Assembly (NCBI GenBank): GCA_963741305.1
Contig: CAVUHL010000007.1
Coordinates: 62,001-126,000, forward strand
DNA length: 64,000 nt
DNA from: DATMER01 sp963741305
Lineage (GTDB): Bacteria; Acidobacteriota; Thermoanaerobaculia; Multivoradales; UBA5704
Reading direction: 5' to 3'
Shown here: in pieces, positions 33,597 to 43,025 of the stretch
Numbering within the stretch: the stretch's first letter is position 1
Layout: each line of letters starts with the position of its first letter
Translations under genes and position numbers: made by a program
The notes under the pieces: generated by a model
Told to the model about the DNA's origin: nothing
The model's database searches: none
The model's input: only the letters and a program-made list of their open reading frames with translations

Positions 33597-34060
33597 TTGG
33601 AAGTGGATCAAGCTCGCCGCCGCGGAGGACCACATGATGGCCGTCCCCGGGCGCGTGAGGATCAGCGCGCCCTCGGCGGCGAGGCCCAGCACGAGATGCC
33701 CGTCGAGGCCGCGAGCGTGAGTCTCGCCAAGGGAAGGCCCTGGGATAGGGAGTGAGGCCCAGAGCCACGGTCGCAGTCTCGTCGAGGAGCAGCCAGACGG
33801 TGGCGCTGAAGAGGGCGCCCAGAGCGAGGTCGCGGCCGAGCCCGTGGCCCCCCAGGCGGCGGCGCACCAGAGCGTAGACGGCGCTCAATCCTACGCCCGC
33901 GGTCCAGTGGATCGCCGATCCGAGCGTCTTCCTCTCTTTCTCCGAGAGCTGCGGCCCAAGGAGGGTCTGCTCCATCGTCGCGCGAGACCACCTCGCCGTC
34001 GCGGAGGACCACGGGAGAGCCGCCCTCGAGGCGGCTGAGGATCTGCAGCAGAGGCCAGAG
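33597..34060 (-). pseudogene. YagU/DUF1440-like membrane protein remnant
   Basis: Three minus-strand frames combine into the second half of a small membrane protein: VVLRDGEVVSR, then LSEKERKTLGSAIHWTAGVG, AVYALVRRRLGG, ALGALFSATVWLLLDETATV, then LDGHLVLGLAAEGALILTR. The order (helix, DE pair, helix, H-x-V-x-G-x-A near the end) recalls the YagU/DUF1440 family. Breaks lie near 33745 and 33985. No credible N-terminus is present, and the reconstructed C-terminal frame runs into the end of the WD40 gene on the other strand, so I treat it as a remnant. Confidence 0.4.
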
Positions 34061-34207
34061 GAGGTCTCAGTTGTCATCGGGGTGCGCACTGTCCGCGTAG
34101 CTTAGAAAAGCGGCTGCAGATCAATGCTTTATTCTATGTTGTCGAGGACGACCGGGGCGAGAGGCTCTCACTTCAGGCTTTGGAGCATTCAGGGTAGACT
34201 TATCTCG

Positions 34208-35959
34208 ATGCCCATGAATACCATCTCGCCACCCGACTTGGAGATGCGGGTCAAGGCGGACACGAGCTTTGGTCAGACCCGGTTGAACGTCACCCTTCAT
34301 TCTCCGGCCGGAGTGGCTCCGTTTACCCATCAGGAGATCGCCGGTCCCGTCCTCCAAGCCAGCCCAATGCAACTCCAGCAAAGCCTTCTCCAACAGATTG
34401 AGGGGTGGGGAGCTGGTGTCGATCTTGGAGGAGCACTCATCCTGAGGGACGAGGTGGACCGCAAGCTCACAGGACTCGGTCGTGACCTCTGGCGACAACT
34501 GTTTACGGGAGATATGCGCCAGGCCTATCGGCGCTTCCGTTCCTCCGTACGTTCTCTGCTAATCATATCGGATGAGCCTTGGATTCCCTGGGAAATGGTG
34601 AAGCCCTTCGACGACGAAGGAGAACCCCTCGACGATCCGTTCTTTGCAGAACGTTTTGAGCTCACTCGCTGGCTGACTGGCAACCGTCCCCTTCCGGGGG
34701 ATATCAACGTCCACGCTCTTGCTTGCATCACAGGAACCGGTCACCTGCCGCTGGCGTCCCAGGAGAAGGACCTCGTCACTCGGCTGACCCGGCAAGGAAA
34801 GGGAGTCCGAGATGAGACTCCCGCCGTTTCGAGCGTGAACGCTCTTATAGAGCTTCTTGAAAAAGGGGGCCTCGGGCTTCTTCACTTCGCCCTGCACGGT
34901 ACCTTCGATCCCGCGATGCCGAACGAAGCTGGGCTTCCACTCGCCGATGGCTCGGTCTTTCGGCCCTCCGATCTCCATGGTCCTGCCCAGACACAGATCA
35001 GCCAAGACAGGCCTATGGTTGTCCTGAACGCGTGTAGCTCCGGCCGACAGGCGTGGACATGGACCGAGTTGGGCGGCTGGGCCGACCGCTGGGTCCGTAT
35101 CTGCGGCTGCGGTGCTTTTCATTGGCCCTCTTTGGAAAGTCCGCGACTCCACGGCATTCGCGTTCGCCCGCGGTTTCTACGATGCCCTGGTCCGCGGAGA
35201 GGTTTTGGGGAAAGCCGCTCAGGAACCCGCCGTGCGGCGCAGGAGTCGTCCCTCGGAAACCCAAGCTGGCTGGCCTACACGGTCTACGGCCACCCCAACG
35301 CTCGATTGTTGCTCGGAGATGAGAAGCTAGGAGTGGAGATTGCGGAGAAACCAAAATCCGCGCCAGTAAACCAGGAGGAATCTTATAACAGCCCCTTGAA
35401 ACGCGAGACCTTCGAACAATTCGTCTCCGATATTTCACGAGCACGACTGGAAATAGATCCGTCGCCTCCCGTAGATCCGGTCAGTCAGCTCTCACCTCCG
35501 CAGCCAGCGGCAACGGTGGCGACATCAACCAACCTTCGCGTCAAGAAAAAATTCTCTGATCAGGACCGAGACAAATTCGTCGAAGATGCCTTCGAATTCA
35601 TTGCATCGTTCTTCCAGAGCTCTCTCGGCCAACTCGAGCAACAGAATGCTGTTGTCGGAACACGCTTCCACTGCATCGACAGTGACCATTTCAAGGCAGC
35701 AGTCTACGTCCAGGGAGAGAAGAAGAGCTCTTGTCGCATCTGGCTGGACAAGGGCCGCATGGGCGACATCGCCTATTTCGGGAACGATTCTGGGGACGAC
35801 CACAGCTACCACGAAGCCCTGAGAGCGGAGGACGATGGATACACCATGTGGCTCCGGCCGTCTGGTCTGCAGATCTTCAACTCAGCGGGGCGGGAAAAAC
35901 TATCCTTTCAGGAAGCTTCGGAATACTTCTGGTCTATGCTTCTCAAACGATTGCAGTAG
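34208..35959 (+). CDS. CHAT-domain protease with unrecognised C-terminal domain, local double frameshift
   Basis: About 583 residues. The CHAT (caspase-like) domain spans roughly 100-400, with catalytic His in LLHFALHG (His230) and Cys in VVLNACSSG (Cys276), both intact. Between 35115 and 35235 the frame shifts and returns; the correct reading is FIGPLWKVRDSTAFAFARGF, the conserved segment after the active site. A proline-rich linker leads to a C-terminal domain of about 140 residues (from DKFVEDAFEFIASFF to the end), with alternating helices and strands, that I do not recognise. CHAT proteases in bacteria are often effectors activated by a sensor, and this gene directly follows the WD40/GTPase locus. 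ATG 34208 is a best guess; the ribosome site is weak. Confidence 0.75.
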   Translation: MPMNTISPPDLEMRVKADTSFGQTRLNVTLHSPAGVAPFTHQEIAGPVLQASPMQLQQSLLQQIEGWGAGVDLGGALILRDEVDRKLTGLGRDLWRQLFTGDMRQAYRRFRSSVRSLLIISDEPWIPWEMVKPFDDEGEPLDDPFFAERFELTRWLTGNRPLPGDINVHALACITGTGHLPLASQEKDLVTRLTRQGKGVRDETPAVSSVNALIELLEKGGLGLLHFALHGTFDPAMPNEAGLPLADGSVFRPSDLHGPAQTQISQDRPMVVLNACSSGRQAWTWTELGGWADRWVRICGCGAFHWPSLESPRLHGIRVRPRFLRCPGPRRGFGESRSGTRRAAQESSLGNPSWLAYTVYGHPNARLLLGDEKLGVEIAEKPKSAPVNQEESYNSPLKRETFEQFVSDISRARLEIDPSPPVDPVSQLSPPQPAATVATSTNLRVKKKFSDQDRDKFVEDAFEFIASFFQSSLGQLEQQNAVVGTRFHCIDSDHFKAAVYVQGEKKSSCRIWLDKGRMGDIAYFGNDSGDDHSYHEALRAEDDGYTMWLRPSGLQIFNSAGREKLSFQEASEYFWSMLLKRLQ

Positions 35960-35977
35960 GCCTTGCTCATCCAATCA

Positions 35978-36579
35978 TCAACCCACCGCGGCTTCCCTCT
36001 CCACCACCGCAGGCAGCACCACCCGCGTATTCGGGTGAGCATAGACGCTGTAGGCCAGCCAGGTGGGATTGGAAGGCGAAGCCTCGCGGACGACCCGCCG
36101 TGCGTTTTGGGCGGCTTCGCCAATCGATTTTCCCTGGTCCAACTCGTCCTAGAAAGTCTGGGCCATCAGGCTGGCCATGCGGGTGCCCACGACCCAGAGA
36201 GGTCCGATTAACGAGCTGCAACGGCATTGCTCGACCCAGGCGGACACCCAGCCGCCGAGTTGAGTCAGCTCCCAGCCTTGCCGGCCAGCGTGGCAGGCGT
36301 TGAGGAAGACCATGGGCCGGTCGGCACGCAGGCGGGTCTGCCTCCGGCCGTACAGGTCTTCGGCCCGCACGGTCTGGTGGGAGAGTAGGAGACCGGCTTC
36401 GCCGATGCGGTCCGGATCCGCTTCGCCGTGGGTTGCGAAATGGAAAAGTTGGTGGCCGCCAGCGTCGAGAAGAGCGGTGACGGCATCGCGCGTCGCCGGC
36501 CTCGGGACTGTGGACCACGAAGCTGGGCCGGGTCTCGGCAAGAACGGCAAAGTAGCTCCTCTCTCCCGGAGCGCCGGCA
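35978..36579 (-). pseudogene. Second CHAT protease domain, truncated and frameshifted
   Basis: The minus strand carries a CHAT catalytic core: QLFHFATHG, VFLNACHAG and TQLGGWVSAWVEQC, then a break near 36150 and KSIGEAAQNARRVVREA, NPTWLAYSVYAHPN and a stop. The N-terminal half of a CHAT protein is missing; the readable part begins around YFAVLAETRPSFVVHSPEAG, directly after a piece of another gene. It converges on the intact CHAT gene and shares its segment order (GGW, IGPLW, WLAYSVYAHPN), so the two are homologous. Loss of the N-terminal half makes it a pseudogene. Confidence 0.65.
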
Positions 36580-36681
36580 GGTCTGGCCGCTGAAGAACAG
36601 CCGGTAATTGCGGTGGCGCAGGGCCCGTAGCATGAAGCCGACCCCGCCGGCGGGCGGGGAGGCGGCGGACGCGGGCTTCAT
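36580..36681 (-). pseudogene. N-terminal stub of an MFS transporter
   Basis: The segment MLRALRHRNYRLFFSGQT is the typical start of a major facilitator superfamily permease of the DHA3/enterobactin-exporter type. It stops abruptly where the CHAT-like sequence begins, without the next helix (usually SxxGxW). An in-frame extension of 16 residues lies upstream. This marks a recombination or deletion junction between two unrelated genes. Confidence 0.55.
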
Positions 36682-36839
36682 CGGGTCAGGGCTCCCTCGT
36701 TCATGGCGGGAGCGTATTGCAAAGGAGATGCAGCCTCCCGGAAGGCGCTGGCATCCCTGTTGCTCCCAAAAGATCGTGGACTCCGGAGGAGGCCCGCCAA
36801 GGTCCTCTCCGGGAAGACGTACTCAAAGGAGGTTGCATC

Positions 36840-37400
36840 ATGGAGCAGCAGTTGAAAGCAAAGAAAGTGGCCATTCTGGTGGCAGACGGCTTCGAGCAAG
36901 TCGAGCTGACTGAGCCCAGGAAGGCTCTCGATGACGCTGGGGCGAAGACGCAGGTCGTCTCGCCGTCCAAGGGCAAGGTGAAGGGTTGGAAGCACACGCA
37001 GTGGGGGGACGAGCTGCCGGTCGACGTGCCGCTCTCCGAGGCGAAGGCCGGCGACTTCGACGCCCTGCTCCTGCCCGGAGGCGTGATGAATCCCGACCAT
37101 CTGCGCCGGCTTCCCGAGGTGCAGAGGTTCGTGAAGGCGTTCTTCGACGCCGGCAAGCCGGTGGCCGCCATCTGCCATGGCCCCTGGACGCTGATCGACG
37201 CTGGGGTGGTGCGCGGCCGGCGGATGACCTCCTACGAGACCATCCAGACCGACCTCAAGAACGCGGGCGCCGAGTGGATGGACCGTGAGGTGGTCGTGGA
37301 CGGCAACCTGGTCACTAGCCGCAAGCCGGACGACATTCCTGCCTTCAACAAGGCCATGTTGGAGCTTTTCGCCAACGCCGAGGTGCCGGCGGGAGCATAG
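36840..37400 (+). CDS. DJ-1/PfpI family protein (type 1 glutamine amidotransferase-like)
   Basis: Intact 186 residues. The ATG follows AAAGGAGG at ideal spacing. KKVAILVADGFEQVELTEPR carries the conserved acidic residue of the PfpI fold, and the nucleophile elbow AAICHGPW has the reactive Cys-His pair. These are as in YhbO and general stress protein 18, whose members have been linked to deglycase, protease or chaperone-like activity and stress resistance. No signal peptide, so cytoplasmic. It stands alone on the plus strand, with the DUF4142 lipoprotein gene convergent downstream. Confidence 0.9.
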   Translation: MEQQLKAKKVAILVADGFEQVELTEPRKALDDAGAKTQVVSPSKGKVKGWKHTQWGDELPVDVPLSEAKAGDFDALLLPGGVMNPDHLRRLPEVQRFVKAFFDAGKPVAAICHGPWTLIDAGVVRGRRMTSYETIQTDLKNAGAEWMDREVVVDGNLVTSRKPDDIPAFNKAMLELFANAEVPAGA

Positions 37401-37503
37401 ATCGCTACAGGTAGAGCCTACGCCGCCATCCGGTCCGCTACCCGATCCGCCGTCTGCAGCGCGCCTTCGGCGGCGAGGCTCAGCCTCCGATCCGGCTCCG
37501 CGC

Positions 37504-38076
37504 TTACGGCAACTTCTTGGCCATCTCCAAGTGCATCTGAATGATGGGAAGCGAGCGCGTCGCCCATGCTTTCAGGTCCGGGTTCTGCGCGTTTTTGGAG
37601 GCATTCTCGAAGAGCTGCACCGCCTGCTGGTGGCCTTGGACCATGTCCTGGCTGTAGGGCTGGTCGAATTCGCTCCCGCTCTTCGCGGCCAGCTCGTCCA
37701 GCATCGCCTGGTTCTCGGGGCCGATGTCGGCTGGAAACGTGAAGCCGTTGCTCGCAGCAATCGTTTTCAGCTCGTCGCCGAGCTCGGTGTGTTGCGTGAC
37801 CATGAGAGCACCGAATTTCTTGACGTCGGCATCCGACGACTTCGTTTCCGCGAGCTGGCCGGCTTTCACCTCGGTCCCGCCGGCCTGACCGGCCGCCGTA
37901 ACGAACTCCTGATCCGCTGAGACCGGGCTGGTGGTGCTGCTTGCCGGCGCCTCCTCGGCAGAGGAAGTGGCGGTCGTCGGAGCGGCTGTGTCGTCTACCG
38001 CCTGTTCCTTCTGGCAGGCTGCGAGAAAGCAGAGGACTGTGCACGCTGCAAGGAGGGCGAGGAAACTCAGCTTCAT
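37504..38076 (-). CDS. DUF4142-like lipoprotein
   Basis: 190 residues. The signal peptide MKLSFLALLAACTVLCFLAAC ends in a lipobox (FLAAC), so the protein is probably a lipoprotein. A Thr/Ser/Ala-rich linker follows and then a four-helix domain of the DUF4142 type: QEFVTAAGQAGGTEVKAGQ, FGALMVTQHTELGDELK and SQDMVQGHQQAVQLFE have the paired histidines typical of this ferritin-like family. The start has AAAAGGAG upstream on the minus strand. DUF4142 proteins are abundant in Acidobacteriota and Bacteroidota and are thought to be periplasmic stress proteins; the biochemical role is not known. Confidence 0.85.
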   Translation of the reverse strand: MKLSFLALLAACTVLCFLAACQKEQAVDDTAAPTTATSSAEEAPASSTTSPVSADQEFVTAAGQAGGTEVKAGQLAETKSSDADVKKFGALMVTQHTELGDELKTIAASNGFTFPADIGPENQAMLDELAAKSGSEFDQPYSQDMVQGHQQAVQLFENASKNAQNPDLKAWATRSLPIIQMHLEMAKKLP

Positions 38077-38280
38077 GGAAGGTGTCTCCTTTTGGCAGTT
38101 GCCCATTAAGGGCATGAAAGCTAGCACCTTTGTTGATCGATGTCCACTGTTTTTTCTAAATATAAAATTATCTCTATAAGCCGGGTGGGCGCCGCGCCCG
38201 CGCCTCCTCTTCCTTGCGCTAGATGATTCCCGGGCCGGTTCCGTATACAGCGCCAGCTTGACTGATGGGCAGTAACCCGT

Positions 38281-38299
38281 CGGCGCCAGGGAGGCGCCG
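38281..38299 (+). promoter_or_regulatory. Perfect hairpin in the leader of the downstream gene
   Basis: CGGCGCC, AGGGA, GGCGCCG forms a perfect 7-bp stem with a 5-base loop, followed by TTCGGTTTT. It looks like an intrinsic terminator or attenuator. It lies 36 bases before the start at 38336, and no plus-strand gene ends just upstream, so attenuation of that gene is possible. Confidence 0.4.
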
Positions 38300-38335
38300 T
38301 TCGGTTTTCCCGCAGGGGAAGAAAGGAGCACCAAG

Positions 38336-38764
38336 ATGGCACGCATACCGTTGTACATGAACCGGGTCGCAGGCTGGGAGCGAGTCACCACAGCCATCGC
38401 GGCGAACGCCGCCGAGCTCTCGCACCTGGAGGGCCATCGGGCCCAGCTCGATCAGTTCCTCGAGCAGTTCCGGGGCCTGGGCGCTCAGCAGATTGCACTG
38501 ACGGCGAGCAAGCAGGAGACGAGCCGGACGATGCAGGAGCTGTTCCGCGCGGCGGAGACCCTCGTGGACTTCCTGCGCACCGGAGTGCGCCAGCACTACG
38601 GGCTGAGCAGCGAAAAGCTGATCGAGTTCGGTCTGCAGCCGAACCGCAGACAGACCCGGACCACGGCGCCGCCCGAGCCGACAGGCCCGGAGTCACCCAC
38701 GCCGCCAAACTCGGAGTCGACCGCGCCCGCGGGCTCGATCTCCACTCCTGACACCCCGAAGTAG
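38336..38764 (+). CDS. Hypothetical helical protein with proline/threonine-rich tail
   Basis: 142 residues. ATG follows AAAGGAG at good spacing. The first 100 residues are alpha-helical and probably coiled (AELSHLEGHRAQLDQFLEQF, SRTMQELFRAAETLVDFL); the tail is low-complexity Pro/Thr/Ser, as in a flexible linker. No signal peptide or metal-binding motif. I do not recognise a family, though the composition resembles small helical proteins that occur singly in Acidobacteriota genomes. The AT-rich 38140-38180 stretch upstream may hold its promoter, but I could not fix -35 and -10 boxes. Confidence 0.7.
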   Translation: MARIPLYMNRVAGWERVTTAIAANAAELSHLEGHRAQLDQFLEQFRGLGAQQIALTASKQETSRTMQELFRAAETLVDFLRTGVRQHYGLSSEKLIEFGLQPNRRQTRTTAPPEPTGPESPTPPNSESTAPAGSISTPDTPK

Positions 38765-38867
38765 CCTCTCCCCCAGGGGGCGTGCTTGCCGCCCGCCCCC
38801 TTCTTTCCCTTCCCTGCAACCCCAGCGATTCCAGCGCGCCACCAAGGAGCCAAGGCAGGCCAGGATC

Positions 38868-39172
38868 CGTTCGGTCGCGGCCGAAACGGATTCCAGCGGG
38901 CTCGGCGCCATTTTGGCGCGGCCTAAATGGATTCCAGCGCGGTCCGGGGCATTCTCATCGCGCTCGCCAGCATTCTGGCGCGACCGAAATGATTCCCAAC
39001 GCGTTCCAGGTCATTCTCAACGCGCCCAACGGGATTCTGGCGTGACCGAGATGACTTCCAACGCGCTCGCCGGCATTCTGGCGTGGCCGAAATGGATTCG
39101 AGCGCGTTCCGGGGCATTCTCATCGCTGCTCGCCAGCATTCTGGCGCGGGCCGAAATGATTCCCGCACGCCT
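38868..39172. repeat. Imperfect tandem repeat array, about 60-bp period
   Basis: Five copies plus a degenerate first one of a unit whose core reads ATTCTGGCG, then YGRCCGAAATG, then RATTCCARCGCG (Y and R mark variable bases). Core starts are near 38910, 38970, 39034, 39076 and 39138, so spacing is about 60-62 except one 42-base unit. A second element, GGGCATTCTCATCGCGCTCGCC, separates some cores and shares the CATTCT word. All frames through it give meaningless repetitive peptides. It fills the space between the gene at 38336 and the Uma2 gene. Units are too divergent and too close together for a CRISPR array. Confidence 0.75.
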
Positions 39173-39182
39173 TGGACGGGAC

Positions 39183-39967
39183 TCAAGACGGAGTTTGGCG
39201 CCTCAGGCGTGCCAGCTCCTCTTCCAGAGCTTGAACTTTCTCATGGGCTTGTTGGAGGGCCTTCTCGGCTTGGCGTCGTGCCTTCTCCGCCAGGCGCCGT
39301 GCCTTCGCCTCAGCGGCGGCGTTCTTTTCGGCCTGACGGACGTTCTCCTCCGCCAGCCGCCGCGCCTGCGCTTCCTCTTCCTTACGGAGCAGAGGAGTGC
39401 CCGTGACCGCATCCGTCAGACGAAGTTGAGACACGTCGGGTCGAAAGACCACACCCGTGGCCTGACTCAGCAGAGAGCCATCGGACCGCGGCCGGATCGG
39501 GCGATACTTGCCTTCCACGAGGCGGAAACCCTGCAGCCTGGGGCTCAGGTACTCGCCCAGAGGATCGAACCGGAAGTACTCGTCGACTCCAAGATATTCG
39601 TAAATGCCCTTCTTGTCCCCGTCCTCGCTGTGTGTGCTCTCCGAGGTCGTCTCCATCACGAAGCAGGGCGCCTGGCCCTCTCCCACAGAAGATACTTCCG
39701 GCGCCGACGGTTGCCTGGCAGCAGCTTCGGTACTCCTTTGACCACAAAGCCATCCGGCGCCACCACGGCGCGGGGATCTCCTCGCCGGTAGTACAGAAAG
39801 AGGTTCGCACCTACGAAGACGTCGGGCTCGTCCTGGAACCGGTCTTTCAGGGCTTGCCACACATAGACCAACTCTTCGAGGTGGAGCTCGGTTTCCGCCA
39901 TTGGCGCGCCGTCGGACTCGGGATAGTAGGTTTCTTCCTCAAGAGGGATCGCAGTCATGCGTGCCAT
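39183..39967 (-). CDS. Uma2 family (DUF820) PD-(D/E)XK protein with coiled-coil tail, one frameshift
   Basis: About 261 residues joined across a break near 39690. RRGDPRAVVAPDGFVV supplies the PD motif and PCFVMETTSEST the E-x-T-S-x-S/T motif of the Uma2 restriction-endonuclease-like fold. DKKGIYEYLGVDEYFRFDP is the usual next segment (K-x-x-x-Y...GVxEY). The last 80 residues are a charged coiled coil (KARRLAEKARRQAEKALQQA). Uma2 genes are widespread in cyanobacteria and some other phyla; nuclease function is predicted from fold only. Either of two ATGs, 9 bases apart, could be the start; both sit near GGGGGAAAGG. Confidence 0.8.
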
Positions 39968-40248
39968 CCTTTCCCCCAGGGTTCCCAGATCAGACCACAG
40001 GAACCCCCCGGAGCGCAACTTGCTCCGGGAGATTGTACCATGAGCTACGTAGGGGGCGGGCTCCTCTCTTCCGGTTCCGGGCCTATGCGAAACACCTGGC
40101 AGCCGTGGCGAAGCCACTGCCCCGCTCGAGTGGGTGTGGCAAGATAAGCTGCACTTGCTCGCAGGCGAGCGCAGGACCCGGGCCGGCGCCGGCCCGGACC
40201 CCGCTCAGCGCCAGGAGCTTGCCCGACCAGGAAAGGAGAAGCCGGCTT

Positions 40249-42337
40249 TTGAATCACAGCGAGATCGTGAGCTTCCTCTGGGGCGTCGCCGACCTCATCC
40301 GGGACACCTTCAAGCGCGGCAAGTACCAGGACGTCATCCTCCCGCTCACCGTTCTGCGGCGGCTCGACTGCGTCCTCGCCCCCACCAAGGAGAAAGTCCT
40401 CGCCAAGCATGCCCAACTCAAAGGCCAGTTGCAGAATCTGGACCCCCAACTCCGTCGAGCATCCCACTATGCCTTCTACAACATCTCCAAGTTTGACTTC
40501 GAGAAACTCCTAGGGGATGCGCCCAACCTCAAGGCCAACCTCCGCCGCTACATCGCCGGATTCAGCCTCAACATGCGGGAGGTTCTGGAGAAGTTCGACT
40601 TCGACAACACCATCACCAAACTCGACGAAGCCGGGCTCCTGTTCAAAGTCATGGAGCGCTTCAAGAACGTCGATCTTCATCCCGGCAAAGTCGACAACCC
40701 CACCATGGGGACCATCTTCGAGGAGCTGATCCGGAAGTTCAACGAAGCGCTCAACGAGAACCCCGGCGAGCACTTCACGCCCCGAGATGTGGTCCACCTC
40801 ATGGTGGACGTCCTCCTCGCCGGCGATGAGGACCGCCTCCGCAAGCCCCGCGTGACCCTCTCGGTCTGCGATCCCTGCTGCGGAACGGGCGGCATGCTCA
40901 CCATCACCAAGGAGCACATCAATGCCGGAGTCCGCCGGAATGGCCGCCCACTTCGCCCTGCGATCAACCCGGAAGCGGACGTCTTCCTATTCGGCCAGGA
41001 GGTGAACCCGGAAACCTTCGCCATCTGCAAGTCCGACCTCTTCATGAAGTCGGAAGACGGCCGGGATGCCGAGAGCATCCTCTTCGGCAGCACGCTCTCG
41101 AACGACCGCCACGCCAAGCGCCAGTTCGATTACCAGATCGCCAATCCCCCCTATGGCAAGGATTGGAAGCGGGACGAGGATGAGGTGCGAGCCGAGTCGG
41201 AACGCGGAACCGCGGGCCGTTTCGCCCCGGGACTCCCCCGCATCAGCGACGGCCAGCTCCTTTTCCTCCTCCACATGCTGGCCCACATGAAGGAGCCCGA
41301 GGAGGGTGGCTCCCGCGTCGCCATCATCATGAACGGCTCCCCCCTGTTCACCGGCGACGCCGGGAGCGGCGAGAGCGAGATTCGCCGCTGGATTCTCGAA
41401 CACGACCGGCTCGAGGCGCTGATCGCCCTGCCCGAGCAGCTCTTCTACAACACCGGCATCGCCACCTACGTCTGGGTGCTCACCAACCGTAAATCTCCCA
41501 AGCGCAAGGGCAAGGTTCAGCTCATCGACGCCACTTCGTTCTGGGTCTCCATGCGCAAGAGCCTGGGGGACAAGCGCCGGGAGATCCCCCATGAGAAGGC
41601 CACCGAGATCCTCGCCCTCCTCCGCGCGGGCAAAGAGGGCGAGCACGTCAAGATATTCCCCACCACTCACTTCGGCTTTCGCAAGATCACCGTCGAGCGG
41701 CCGCTCCGCCTCAACTTCCAGGCGAGCCCCGAGCGCATCGCCCGGCTCGCCGAAGAAAAAGGCTTCCTGAACCTCGCGGTCTCGAAGAAGAAGGGCAACG
41801 CCAAGACCAAGGAAGAAGCCGAAGGACGCGCCGAGCAGGAAGCCATCCAGCAATTCGTCGAGACCCTCCCCCACAAGCTCTACAAGGATCGCGACGAGTT
41901 CGAGAAGGTTCTCGACACCGCTGCCCGCAAGGCCGGAATCGGCCTCGCCGCGCCAGTCCGCAAAGCCATCCTCTCTGCCCTCTCCGAACGCGATGAGGCC
42001 GCGGAGATTTGCCGCGACAAGCATGGCGAGCCCGAGCCCGACTCCGAGCTGCGCGACACCGAAAGCGTGCCGCTCTCCGAGAGCGTCGAGGTGTTCTTCG
42101 AGCGGGAGGTCAAGCCCCACGTCCCCGACGCCTGGATCGACGAAAGCAAGCGGGACGAGAAGGACGGCAAGGTTGGCATCGTGGGCTACGAGATCAACTT
42201 CAACCGCTATTTCTACAAGTACACGCCACCCCGGCCGCTCGAGGAGATCGAGGCCGAAATCCGCAGCCATCGAGAAGGACATCGTCCGGATGCTCGCCGA
42301 GGTCACCCGATCCACGCCGGACGATCTGATCCCGTGA
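40249..42337 (+). CDS. hsdM: Type I restriction-modification methylase subunit HsdM, one late frameshift
   Basis: About 695 residues. TTG start chosen because AAAGGAGAAG lies 10 bases upstream and the protein then opens NHSEIVSFLWGVADLIRDTF, the normal HsdM N-terminal helical domain. SAM-binding motif I is VCDPCCGTGGMLT and the adenine-target motif IV is IANPPYGKDW, so it should be an N6-adenine methylase. EHFTPRDVVHLMV precedes motif I as usual. A break near 42275 is followed by EKDIVRMLAEVTRSTPDDLIP and a stop. It is the first gene of an hsdM-abiEi-abiEii-hsdS-hsdR run. The C-terminal charged region (around 41750-42280) is longer than in EcoKI HsdM. Confidence 0.9.
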
Positions 42338-42370
42338 GCCTCCCGGCGATCCCAGGGCCCGATGGACCAG

Positions 42371-42402
42371 ACTGTCGGCACTTCCTTGTAACTGCCGACA
42401 GT
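42371..42402. promoter_or_regulatory. Inverted repeat upstream of abiEi, probable autoregulatory operator
   Basis: ACTGTCGGCA and TGCCGACAGT are perfect 10-bp inverted arms separated by 12 bases, 19 bases before the abiEi start. AbiEi-type antitoxins are known to repress their own operon by binding inverted repeats in the promoter, so this is a natural operator. The word TTTCGGCTA just after the right arm partly repeats the arm. No clear -10 box could be fixed. Confidence 0.55.
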
Positions 42403-42420
42403 TTCGGCTACCTTGTCCTC

Positions 42421-43025
42421 ATGAGAAGGCCCACCGGAGAGGTCCGCCGATTCGTCCCAACTCAGCGCCGTCTTCCGGCCGCAGGATGCTGAAGCTCTGG
42501 GCATCCCGCGGACCCGGCTTCGCGCCTGGCTGCGGAGCGGCACAGCTGAGCGCGTCGGGCGCGGGCTTTACCGTCTCGCCGAGGCTCAGCCGAGCGAGCA
42601 CGAAACCCTTGCCATCGGTGGCGGCCCGCGTGCCGCAAGCCGTCGTATGCCTGCTCACCGCCCTGCACGTGCATGCCATCGGCACCCAGGCACCCAGGGA
42701 AGTATGGATCGCCATTGACCGAAAGGCGCGGAAACCCAGCCTTCCGGGGCTGCCCGTCCGCTTGGTGCGCTTCTCCGGGCCGATGCTGACCTACGCCGTG
42801 CAGACTCGCGAGATCCAGGGAGTGCCCGTGCGCATCACCACGCCTGCGCGTACGGTGGTAGACTGCTTCCGCTACCGTAACAAGGTGGGCCTGGACGTGG
42901 CCCTCGAAGCGCTGCAGGACGCCCTCACTTCGCGCCGGGCCAACGTCGACGAGATTCTTCGCATCGCTGAGGTCGGCCGGGTGCGGAGCGTAATCCAGCC
43001 CTATGTGGAAGCCATCGCCTCATGA
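42421..43025 (+). CDS. abiEi: AbiEi-type antitoxin (type IV toxin-antitoxin), two frameshifts
   Basis: About 200 residues in reconstruction. The N-terminal winged-helix segment is readable as DAEALGIPRTRLRAWLRSG, then AERVGRGLYRL. After a break near 42615 comes VAARVPQAVVCLLTALHVHA and the family C-terminus VPVRITTPARTVVDCFRYRN, VGLDVALEALQDAL. These match AbiEi antitoxins, which bind DNA and repress the operon. The stop overlaps the abiEii ATG (ATGA). A second break is near 42465. Position inside the hsd operon is unusual. Confidence 0.8.

Noticed and set aside
37420..37503. Tail of another YagU/DUF1440-like gene on the minus strand (SLAAEGALQTADR)
   Set aside because: Only about 25 residues resemble the remnant at 33600; too short to distinguish from chance.
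38868..39172. CRISPR array
   Set aside because: Repeats are imperfect, spacing varies (42-62 bases), there are no unique spacers of regular length and no cas genes nearby.
40987..42543. 518-residue minus-strand frame opposite hsdM
   Set aside because: Composition is that of an antisense shadow; hsdM motifs are on the other strand.
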